Shown one piece after another: positions 7,195 to 12,167 of a DNA stretch of 12,167 nt. Made by a program: the position numbers and the translations under genes. The notes below the pieces were generated by a model. The model made no database searches. It was not told the DNA's origin and worked only from the letters and a program-made list of their open reading frames with translations. The stretch is from an uncultured Lachnospiraceae bacterium (GTDB lineage: Bacteria > Bacillota > Clostridia > Lachnospirales > Lachnospiraceae), in NCBI GenBank assembly GCA_948688495.1, contig CAPQSW010000055.1, positions 1 to 12,167 of the forward strand, in the 5' to 3' direction. Positions within the stretch are counted from its first letter, which is position 1, and every line of letters starts with the position of its first letter.

Positions 7195-8609
7195 AACACA
7201 CTCTGTATTTAAAACTATTGCTTGGATATATCATATTTGGAATCCTGGGCTTTGTAACAGTTTCCACCATTACCTCACATATGACCTTGGACTACATAAA
7301 AAAAGAAACGATCTCCAACCTATACCGGGAATCTAAACTGTTGGCCGGGAATTATGCTTCCAACTATTACCGCGGCTCATTGACATTAGATGATGTAAAG
7401 TCACACTTTCAGGCAGTCACCGCTTATTTAGATGCAGATATATGGGTTATTGACCGCAACGGCAGGATTTTGATTAACACCCGGCCTGACTCCGTTTCAG
7501 ATACCACGGTTCAGGACTTTGATATTTCCACCTTTGGTACCCGTTATTATCAGGAGGGCACATTTTTTGATGTGTTTTCCGAACAGACTCTGTCTGTATT
7601 TTCTCCTATAACCATTGACTATAAAGTCCGTGGATATGTGTTGATCCATCGGCCCATATCTGACTTAGTTTCCTACAAGGACGGACTTTTAAATATTTCA
7701 TATATGACGCTTGCAATCATTTTCTTCTGCGCCTTTATTGTACTTGGGCTGTTTACCTTTACCGTTTATCTTCCCATACGCAAAATGACCCGCGCTGCAG
7801 AAAATTATTCAGAGGGAAATTTCGATACCAAAATTAATATCCATACGAATGATGAAATGGGCTATCTTGCCGACTCCATCAATTATATGGCCACAGAACT
7901 TTCTTCGCTGGAAGAAGACCAACGGAAATTCATTGCAAATGTATCTCACGATTTCCGCTCTCCGCTAACTTCCATCAAAGGCTACATTGAGGCCATCATG
8001 GATGGCACTATTCCACACGAAATGCAGGACAAATATCTGAATATTATTTTATTTGAAACAGAACGGCTGAATAAACTGACCCAAAGTATGCTGGAGCTGA
8101 ACAAATATGGCATAAAGGGCTCCATGATGGACATTACCGACTTTGACATCAATCATACCATTAAGATGGTCGTACAGTCCTTTGAGGGCACCTGCAAAAA
8201 GAAAAAAATATCCTTTGAGCTGATTTTAACGGGAATAACCTGTATCGTCTCTGCAGACATGAGCAAAATTCAACAGGTAATCTATAACCTGATTGACAAT
8301 GCAATCAAATTCAGCCACCCGGATTCCACGATCACTATTGAAACTACTGAAAAAAATGAAAAAGTCTTTATCTCTGTTAAGGATACCGGCATCGGCATTC
8401 CAAAAGACAGCATCAAAAAGATATGGGAACGCTTTTACAAAACAGATTTATCCCGCGGCAAAGACAAACGCGGCACGGGGCTTGGGCTTGCCATCGTAAA
8501 AGAAATCATTTCCTCTCACAACGAGAATATCAATGTCATCAGTACCGAAGGCGTAGGCACAGAATTTATCTTTACCCTGCCTATGGCACAGAAGGAAAAT
8601 GAATTATAA
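7191..8609 (+). CDS. Membrane sensor histidine kinase
   Basis: This 472-aa kinase is the partner of the preceding regulator and begins at a GTG that overlaps its stop by 4 bp (GTGA), with GAGGTGA just upstream. A first membrane segment is at about 9-29, and an extracellular sensor covers about 31-168. The stretch WVIDRNGRILINT inside it suggests a Cache/PDC-like fold. A second membrane segment is at about 171-194 and HAMP at about 194-246. The dimerisation/phosphotransfer helix has H253 in SHDFRSPLTS. The ATPase domain has an N box at N366-N370 (NLIDNAIKFS), G1 box DTGIGI (398-403), F415 (ERFYKTD) and G2 box GTGLGL (428-433). All residues needed for autophosphorylation are present. The signal sensed is unknown. 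Confidence 0.93.
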   Translation: MKHTLYLKLLLGYIIFGILGFVTVSTITSHMTLDYIKKETISNLYRESKLLAGNYASNYYRGSLTLDDVKSHFQAVTAYLDADIWVIDRNGRILINTRPDSVSDTTVQDFDISTFGTRYYQEGTFFDVFSEQTLSVFSPITIDYKVRGYVLIHRPISDLVSYKDGLLNISYMTLAIIFFCAFIVLGLFTFTVYLPIRKMTRAAENYSEGNFDTKINIHTNDEMGYLADSINYMATELSSLEEDQRKFIANVSHDFRSPLTSIKGYIEAIMDGTIPHEMQDKYLNIILFETERLNKLTQSMLELNKYGIKGSMMDITDFDINHTIKMVVQSFEGTCKKKKISFELILTGITCIVSADMSKIQQVIYNLIDNAIKFSHPDSTITIETTEKNEKVFISVKDTGIGIPKDSIKKIWERFYKTDLSRGKDKRGTGLGLAIVKEIISSHNENINVISTEGVGTEFIFTLPMAQKENEL

Positions 8610-8619
8610 AAAGAACTGC

Positions 8620-9369
8620 TTATGTTTCATATTCCACACACTGTAAAATGAGACCCTTGGCGGGAAGCGTAATTCCGGCATTTTCACGTATACCACTTTC
8701 CAGAATCTGCCGGACCTCCAGGGGTTTCCGTTCTCCCAGCCCCACCTCTGTCAGTGTCCCCGCAAGAATCCGCACCATGTTATGCAAGAACCCACTTCCA
8801 GTTATAATAATATCCACTTCCTTCCCCTTGCGTACTATCTCAAGACGGTAAATCGTCCGAATCGTTGATTTCTTTTTTGAACGTCTCCTGCAAAATGCTG
8901 CAAAATCGTGGCTGCCTTCCAGATAAACAGCCGCCTCCTGCATCGCCTCCACATCCAGAGGCTCTACCACAGTATACATCCATTTTCTTTCAAAAACATT
9001 GGGCTCTCCACTGTTAAATATCCGATAACAATATGTCTTCTTCACAGCAGACAGCCTTGCATGAAATGCCTCCGAAGCCTCTTTCATCTCCATGATTCCT
9101 ATATCTTCGGGAAGATAAAAATTAACATAATCCTTTATTTCATTGACAGGTTTTTCCACTGACAGACGGACATTTGCTACCTGTCCTGCTGCATGTACGC
9201 CTGCGTCCGTACGCCCAGAACCCTGCACCTCCACTTTCTCCCCTTCCAGTTCAGAAAATATATGATTCAATTTCCCCTGAATCGTAACATCGGTACTTTT
9301 CTGGCTCTGCCATCCCTTATAACGGGTCCCGTCATATGCTATTACCATCTTATAATTCTTCTTCAACAA
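8620..9369 (-). CDS. truA: tRNA pseudouridine(38-40) synthase TruA
   Basis: TruA converts uridines 38-40 of the tRNA anticodon stem to pseudouridine. The 249-aa product has the normal length. The catalytic aspartate is D55 in GSGRTDAGVHA, preceded by the N-terminal AYDGTRYKGWQSQ motif (11-23). FLHNMVRILAGTL near the C-terminus is another family signature. The start is unusual. A stop lies just upstream in frame, and the likely initiators are TTG codons at 9369 or 9366 following GAGGTGA. The first ATG (9348) would remove seven residues and has a weak ribosome binding site. The gene is tail-to-tail with the sensor kinase, separated by only 10 bp, with no clear terminator between them. Confidence 0.95.
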   Translation of the reverse strand: MLKKNYKMVIAYDGTRYKGWQSQKSTDVTIQGKLNHIFSELEGEKVEVQGSGRTDAGVHAAGQVANVRLSVEKPVNEIKDYVNFYLPEDIGIMEMKEASEAFHARLSAVKKTYCYRIFNSGEPNVFERKWMYTVVEPLDVEAMQEAAVYLEGSHDFAAFCRRRSKKKSTIRTIYRLEIVRKGKEVDIIITGSGFLHNMVRILAGTLTEVGLGERKPLEVRQILESGIRENAGITLPAKGLILQCVEYET

Positions 9370-9393
9370 CTATCACCTCATGTTCATCCTCTC

Positions 9394-9522
9394 TCATATT
9401 ATACAGGATTCTACCCTCATGTAAAGCATTTGAACAAAGATTGCCGTCCCTGCGCTAACATCCAATTCCCGCCACAATTCAGTGATCCTTTCACTTATCC
9501 CGAATTCTTCACATAAGTCCAT
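9394..9522 (-). CDS. Possible 42-aa small protein, unknown
   Basis: The ATG at 9522 is preceded by AGGAGG with 8-base spacing, a strong ribosome binding site for an otherwise gene-free stretch. The 42-codon product begins MDLCEEFGISERITELW and ends MRVESCII. It has no signal peptide or obvious membrane segment, and I recognise no family. It ends 24 bp before truA, and the truA promoter overlaps its last codons. It could be a genuine small protein, a leader peptide for truA, or the remnant of a longer gene. Confidence 0.4.
   Translation of the reverse strand: MDLCEEFGISERITELWRELDVSAGTAIFVQMLYMRVESCII
9398..9425 (-). promoter_or_regulatory. truA: Sigma-A-type promoter for truA
   Basis: On the minus strand, TTTACA (9420-9425) and TATAAT (9398-9403) are separated by 16 bp. 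The transcript would start near 9391, about 20 nt before the TTG start codon. The -10 box overlaps the stop region of the small ORF at 9394-9522. Confidence 0.65.
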
Positions 9523-9572
9523 CTTGTGTTCCTCCTATTATTCCTTACTCTTTTTATTTGCCCTTCACTCAC

Positions 9573-9604
9573 TGACAGGCGGAATACTCCCATCCCGCCT
9601 GTCA
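9573..9604. repeat. Perfect 10-bp inverted repeat, possible terminator of the coiled-coil gene pair
   Basis: TGACAGGCGG (9573-9582) and CCGCCTGTCA (9595-9604) form a perfect GC-rich stem with a 12-nt loop, 27 bp after the stop of the gene ending at 9632. No clean T-tract follows on either strand, so it is not a classic intrinsic terminator. It may still act as a transcript end or as an RNA-stabilising hairpin. Confidence 0.55.
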
Positions 9605-9631
9605 TGCAGCTTATTAAAACGCCAATTTTTC

Positions 9632-10129
9632 CTAAATAGAAAGCGAAATATTTGTACCGGATTCCGTTCTGTCAGATTCTCCGGTTTTTGTATAGATTAC
9701 AGGTTCCATCTTAATGGCATCCGCTGTTTCCTCTACAGACAGGCTGCTGTCTGTGCCGGCTAAAACCGCATCCGTTTTCTCATCTAATACTGCCTTTCCG
9801 CTTTCGCTGATGCTGACAGTATCCCCATTTCGGCTTTTCTCTATCCTCTTTTCCAATTCCTCACGTTTTTCCCTGTGTTTTCTAATGGCCTCCTCCTGCT
9901 CTGATCTTGCTTTTTCTCTTGCCTCCTCAGCATCCTCCTTCATTCCATTTTCAGCCTTCTTCTGGTACTCCCCCGCTTTATCTGCAAACTCACCGACGTA
10001 TCCCATTGCCCGCTCCATGACGCCTGTATCACCTCTCTGTTCTGCTTCTTTATAAACGCGAAACGGCGTGTTGAGCATTTTCATATTCATACTTGCCCCA
10101 GTTAACCCTTCCATTGTCTTCGTATGCAT
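9632..10129 (-). CDS. Unknown 165-aa coiled-coil protein, second gene of a pair
   Basis: I cannot name this family. The 165-aa product is soluble, with no signal peptide or membrane segment. The N-terminal part (about 1-60) includes MKMLNTPFRVYKEAEQRGD and MERAMGYVGEFADKAGEY. A highly charged helix then runs from about 58 to 100, rich in Lys, Glu, Arg and Ala, and should form a coiled coil. The last 65 residues are Ser/Thr/Asp-rich and probably unstructured. The frame also permits a GTG six bases earlier, but AGGAGG lies 7 bases before the ATG at 10129, which fixes the start. Only 11 bp separate it from the preceding gene, and its ribosome binding site touches that gene's TAG stop, so translation is likely coupled. 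Confidence 0.75.
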   Translation of the reverse strand: MHTKTMEGLTGASMNMKMLNTPFRVYKEAEQRGDTGVMERAMGYVGEFADKAGEYQKKAENGMKEDAEEAREKARSEQEEAIRKHREKREELEKRIEKSRNGDTVSISESGKAVLDEKTDAVLAGTDSSLSVEETADAIKMEPVIYTKTGESDRTESGTNISLSI

Positions 10130-10140
10130 AATCACTCCTC

Positions 10141-10626
10141 CTAAGAAAAAACCGTATGCTGCCTCCTGTATGTATCATTGTCCTTTTGGCTTAATTCCTG
10201 CTCTACCTGTGCCAGCTTTTTCTCCAACTCTTTGACTTTCTGCTCATCCCCGGAAGCTGACTGGATCTGCTGCTTTAACTCCTGCTGTTTCTCTTTCAGA
10301 TTTCTGATTTCCCTTTCAACCGCATTCGTATTGCTGACACAAACCTCCGGCTCTGCACGGTTCGCTTTGTTCGGATTGTCAAAAAAGATTTTCCGGTTAC
10401 CATTCTCATCTTGTCCTATATGATACAATCCAGAAGGCTCTTTTTCCGATTTTTGACTGCTGACGTACTCATCCACTGGCTCAGATATCCTGCTGCTTTC
10501 CTTCTGTACCGCCTCTTTTGGTGCTTCCTTTGCTTTTTCCTCCCCCCAAACAACCTGTTTCTCCTTCACCTGCTCTGCATAATTGCTGTTAAAAGAATTG
10601 TAATTTCCACTAATCTGCATTGACAT
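10141..10626 (-). CDS. Unknown 161-aa protein with C-terminal coiled coil, first gene of a pair
   Basis: The 161-aa product begins MSMQISGNYNSFNSNYA, an Asn/Ser/Tyr-rich opening that I loosely associate with Lachnospiraceae hypothetical proteins but cannot assign to a named family. A charged disordered stretch follows (about 20-65). A short ordered motif GLYHIGQDENGNRKIFFDNP (67-86) comes next, and then a strong heptad-like coiled coil (about 104-150). There is no signal peptide and no membrane segment. The ATG at 10626 follows AGGAGG by 7 bases. It lies directly upstream of the other coiled-coil gene, so the two products may act or assemble together; this is inferred from spacing and shared character only. 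It uses TAG as its stop codon. I see no convincing promoter upstream. Confidence 0.78.
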   Translation of the reverse strand: MSMQISGNYNSFNSNYAEQVKEKQVVWGEEKAKEAPKEAVQKESSRISEPVDEYVSSQKSEKEPSGLYHIGQDENGNRKIFFDNPNKANRAEPEVCVSNTNAVEREIRNLKEKQQELKQQIQSASGDEQKVKELEKKLAQVEQELSQKDNDTYRRQHTVFS

Positions 10627-10728
10627 AAGCTTTCCTCCTTTAATTCCTTATTCTTCTTTTACATCGGTTATAGGAGGCAGAGGATAAATTCATTTGCTGT
10701 GAGATGCTTTCTGACTGCTGTAGGATGA

Positions 10729-11229
10729 TCAGAAAAACATGAAGTACAAATACCTCTCCCTCTTCATTTTTATGGTATCGCCATAAACAATCTTTAAATC
10801 GCGAAGCTTTTCGCACTCTGCCACAAAGTCAGCAGGTTTTACCAAAAGCTCTGCCTGAATCTTTGTTACGGCTTTCCTCCAGACAAAAGTATATTTGTTC
10901 GCGGCTGCTTCAATTTCCGTACTGTCCATGAAAATGGTTTCGCCTGAAATTTCCCCCATATCAAAAAGTACATTGGACATTTCAGCAAGAATCCGTTTGG
11001 AGCAGGGCGCAAAATGTATGCTCCAAAAGCGGGTAAATGTTGCATAATCGGGTGCAGGCGTACCTTCCAAAAGAAACATGAAATTGATATCCCTCTTACA
11101 GTTTAGTTCCATGGAACGGGAAGAATAATCCCCATTTATGTAGGAGAAAAGCACAATCTACAGAAGATTTCTTGGGGATACTGGATTTATTCTTTCGTAA
11201 GTAGAATGTAAGTTAATGTGTTTGGTCAT
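10729..11229 (-). pseudogene. IS1182-family transposase, truncated, with an in-frame amber codon
   Basis: The frame begins at an ATG at 11229 and runs MTKHINLHSTYERINPVS, then PRNLL, then TAG (11158-11160, codon 24), then IVLFSYINGDYSSR and onward to a TGA at 10729. The continuation across the amber codon reads as normal family sequence, where intact relatives have a sense codon such as Lys (AAG to TAG is one base). Family landmarks are RDINFMFLLEG, APDYATFTRF and IFMDSTEIEAAANKYTF; the Asp of FMDST is the first catalytic DDE residue. IS1182 transposases are usually about 450-550 aa. Here only about 165 codons remain, and the second Asp and the Glu are missing. The last residues (YLYFMFF) look like junction sequence. 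The gene cannot make an active transposase. Confidence 0.8.
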
Positions 11230-11247
11230 ACATTAATTTTACACCAA

Positions 11248-11284
11248 CTGCCGGATTCTTTCGAGATCTGGCAGTAATTTTTTG
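11248..11284 (+). terminator. Hairpin with T-tract, reading rightward out of the IS remnant
   Basis: CTGCCGGAT (11248-11256) and ATCTGGCAG (11266-11274) form a 9-bp stem with one G-U pair and a 9-nt loop, followed by TAATTTTTTG. In the plus direction it has the form of an intrinsic terminator. On the minus strand the same stem has an A-C mismatch. It lies between the transposase start and the element end and may insulate the element. Confidence 0.5.
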
Positions 11285-11301
11285 CATAGGAAAGGAGTTG
11301 T

Positions 11302-11319
11302 GCACTAATCACTTAGTGC
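11302..11319. repeat. Short perfect inverted repeat at the IS end
   Basis: GCACTAA (11302-11308) and TTAGTGC (11313-11319) form a 7-bp stem with a 4-nt loop, directly next to the proposed end of the insertion sequence. It is probably part of the subterminal transposase-binding sequence. Confidence 0.4.
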
Positions 11320-11338
11320 GACAGCCCCTCGCATATTT

Positions 11339-11677
11339 CTATATAAAATGGTGTTTTGACGGATTGACATTCCAGCCTGATACCCAATACAGTTTCGACC
11401 AATTCTTACCTTTCTTTTTGACCTTCGCCTTGATTCCCCCCACCTTGCCTATCTTCTTCACCTTGCTGGCTGGGAGGCTTACCGTGACGTTTACTTTACT
11501 GCCTGACCTTTTAGCCTACTTGACGGTAGGTGTCACGCTCGATACTTTCCTTTTGATGAACGCTGTCCTCCTAGCCTCAGCCTTGATTGGATTAACAGCC
11601 ACACTGCCAAAAATGACTGCTGTTGCAATGGCTATCACGCTTATCCCCTTAACAATCTTTTTCGTGTTCTCTTTCAT
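11339..11677 (-). pseudogene. Small secreted lysine-rich protein, interrupted by an in-frame amber codon
   Basis: From the ATG at 11677 the frame runs 112 codons to a TAG at 11339, broken only by TAG at 11516-11518 (codon 54). The first part is a clear Sec signal peptide: basic start MKENTKK, hydrophobic core ISVIAIATAVIFGSVAV (12-28) and a signal-peptidase site A-E-A at 33-35. The mature part is strongly basic (KIGKVGGIKAKVKKKGKNWS and KVNVTVSLPASKVKK after the amber) with Trp/Tyr near the end (LYWVSGWNV). I do not recognise the family; a small beta-rich surface protein is possible. The same DNA read on the plus strand gives a Phe/Leu-rich open frame (11298-11777), which is the antisense image of the Lys codons. 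The signal peptide and the promoter at 11783-11811 make the minus-strand gene the real one. The ribosome binding site is a run of G (GGGGGGA) 6 bases before the ATG. If the amber is real, a 53-aa product results, of which about 18 residues follow the signal. Confidence 0.65.
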
Positions 11678-11782
11678 AACAAATCCCCCCGTCCTTATCC
11701 TTATGCTTTATGCCGGAGCTTTCCTTCTATTCCTTATCATATGCCCCCCGGTATTCCTTCGTAACCCACTTCTATGACTAAA

Positions 11783-11811
11783 ATTATAGGACTGCGTCAA
11801 ACGTTAGTCAA
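11783..11811 (-). promoter_or_regulatory. Near-consensus sigma-A promoter for the secreted lysine-rich protein
   Basis: On the minus strand, TTGACT (11806-11811) and a perfect TATAAT (11783-11788) are separated by exactly 17 bp. The leader would be about 100 nt to the ATG at 11677. I saw no convincing riboswitch fold in it. Confidence 0.75.
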
Positions 11812-11819
11812 GACGCCAA

Positions 11820-11846
11820 AAAGCGCCCCGCTAATCGGAGTGCTTT
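11820..11846 (-). terminator. Intrinsic terminator, upstream of the secreted-protein promoter
   Basis: AAAGCACTCCG and CGGGGCGCTTT (minus strand) pair over 11 positions with one G-U and one mismatch around a 5-nt loop, followed by TTTTTGG. It would end minus-strand transcription arriving from the right. On the plus strand it is followed by CTTTCTTTCT, so it may be bidirectional. Confidence 0.6.
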
Positions 11847-11884
11847 CTTTCTGGAAACGCCTGTTTTAAAGGCTCTCTGGCAAT

Positions 11885-11918
11885 GAGACATCGGGGATTC
11901 GAACCCTACGAATGCTCC
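11885..11918 (-). other. tRNA T-arm-like sequence, possible attachment-site remnant
   Basis: The minus strand contains GGGTTCGAATCCCC (around 11893-11906), which matches the TTCGAAT loop and inner stem of a tRNA T arm. No D arm, anticodon arm or matching acceptor strand is found upstream, and the outer T-stem pairs are poor, so this is not a whole tRNA. A 3' tRNA fragment is what integrases leave at attachment sites. That reading is only inferred here. Confidence 0.3.
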
Positions 11919-11960
11919 AAAAACACTGAAAGAAAGGCGTTCGCGGCACATCATCTATAG

Positions 11961-11984
11961 AGTGTAATCAAAAGTGTAATCAAA
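11961..11984. repeat. Perfect 12-bp tandem repeat, two copies
   Basis: AGTGTAATCAAA occurs twice head to tail with no mismatch. Placed close to the T-arm-like motif, it could be a pair of integrase arm-type binding sites. It could equally be the end of a lost reading frame. Confidence 0.8.
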
Positions 11985-11996
11985 TCTTTAGCACCA

Positions 11997-12167
11997 TTAA
12001 TTTTGCTGGATTCTAAAAATGCAATTGATTTTCAGATACAGAAATGTTATATTATAGAAAAGGAGCAGCCGCCTCCTGATTGGCTGCCCAGTCTTTTTGT
12101 TTGTTATTTTCACAAATGTAATGCCGTCTCTATCCCGGATCTTGGTTTCAAACGGGTTATATGCGTC
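11997..12167 (-). CDS. Possible C-terminal end of a gene entering from the right, frame uncertain
   Basis: The minus strand is open from the right edge for 56 codons to a TAA at 11997. The first part (DAYNPFETKIRDRDGITFVK, then ITNKKTG) looks protein-like, but the part after about residue 29 is Leu/Ile/Tyr-rich and less convincing. An alternative frame gives 18 codons ending in GIETALHL at a TGA (12110-12112), about 20 bp before a terminator hairpin (12063-12089). That would be a textbook gene end. I cannot decide between the two frames or name a family. Confidence 0.3.
   Translation of the reverse strand, partial: DAYNPFETKIRDRDGITFVKITNKKTGQPIRRRLLLFYNITFLYLKINCIFRIQQN
12063..12089 (-). 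terminator. Terminator-like hairpin near the right edge
   Basis: On the minus strand GGGCAGCC and GGCTGCTC pair over 8 bp with one G-U around an 11-nt loop, followed by CTTTTCTAT. It would end a transcript entering from the right edge. On the plus strand the stem has an A-C mismatch, so the minus direction is favoured. Confidence 0.5.

Larger units (their letters stand above)
10729..11328 (-). mobile_element. Remnant of an IS1182-type insertion sequence
   Basis: The region holds the first part of an IS1182-type transposase frame and, at 11318-11328, a candidate element end reading GGGGCTGTCGC on the minus strand. That end resembles IS1182-family termini as I remember them. The remainder of the transposase and the other end are absent. 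The left boundary lies near 10729-10760, where similarity to the family stops. No target duplication could be identified. Confidence 0.55.

Noticed and set aside
9714..10055. Plus-strand Ser/Phe-rich open frame
   Set aside because: It is the antisense image of the Glu/Lys-rich coiled coil encoded on the minus strand.
10640..10680. Possible sigma-28 (flagellar) promoter upstream of the coiled-coil pair, ACCGATGT on the minus strand
   Set aside because: The -10-like part matches only loosely and no TAAA lies at the required distance, so I could not support it.
11298..11777. Plus-strand 159-codon open frame encoding a hydrophobic, membrane-like protein
   Set aside because: It is antisense to the lysine-rich secreted protein; AAA/AAG codons read backward give Phe/Leu. 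It has no good promoter, whereas the minus strand has a signal peptide and a near-consensus promoter.
11880..11920. A complete tRNA gene
   Set aside because: Only the T-loop and inner stem match; no anticodon arm, D arm or paired acceptor strand could be found on either strand.
12114..12167. Plus-strand frame starting ATG near 12117 and running off the right edge
   Set aside because: It has no ribosome binding site, and the terminator geometry favours minus-strand transcription here.

Overview
The window looks like chromosomal DNA of a low-GC Gram-positive anaerobe, most probably a Clostridia member of the Lachnospiraceae type. The signs are strong AGGAGG-type ribosome binding sites, TTGACA/TATAAT-type promoters, a MutS2-YhaM-RlmD gene set, an OmpR-type two-component pair, and small coiled-coil proteins of a kind I associate with that group. 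The family assignment is inference from gene style, not from a marker gene.

Left part (1-3904, minus strand): three closely spaced genes read leftward. They are a membrane-anchored HtrA-like PDZ protein that has lost its catalytic triad, the YhaM-type 3'-5' exoribonuclease, and the RlmD-type 23S rRNA uracil methyltransferase. The last runs off the left edge and carries an extra C-terminal domain. A 173-bp divergent intergenic region (3905-4077) holds two back-to-back sigma-A-type promoters that appear to share one palindromic -35 hexamer.

Middle (4078-8609, plus strand): mutS2, then a response regulator and a sensor kinase whose coding regions overlap by 4 bp. The whole stretch could be one transcript. 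truA (8620-9369, minus) lies tail-to-tail with the kinase, with only a 10-bp gap. It has its own promoter and probably a TTG start. Upstream of it sit a possible 42-codon ORF with a strong ribosome binding site and a 10-bp perfect inverted repeat. Next come two short, coupled genes (9632-10626, minus) for charged, coiled-coil-rich proteins of unknown function.

Right part (10729-12167): an accessory, decaying region. It contains a truncated IS1182-type transposase pseudogene with an in-frame amber codon. Next to it is a gene for a small secreted lysine-rich protein, also cut by an in-frame amber codon, with a near-consensus promoter. That gene lies antisense to a longer hydrophobic open frame that I consider spurious. 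Beyond it are a terminator hairpin, a tRNA T-arm-like motif, a perfect 12-bp tandem repeat and the end of another minus-strand reading frame. This is what an old integration or insertion scar looks like.

The best candidates for something under-described are the triad-less HtrA-like protein, the RlmD C-terminal extension, the shared -35 divergent promoter, and the two-gene coiled-coil operon. I see no CRISPR array, toxin-antitoxin pair or recognisable defence system.
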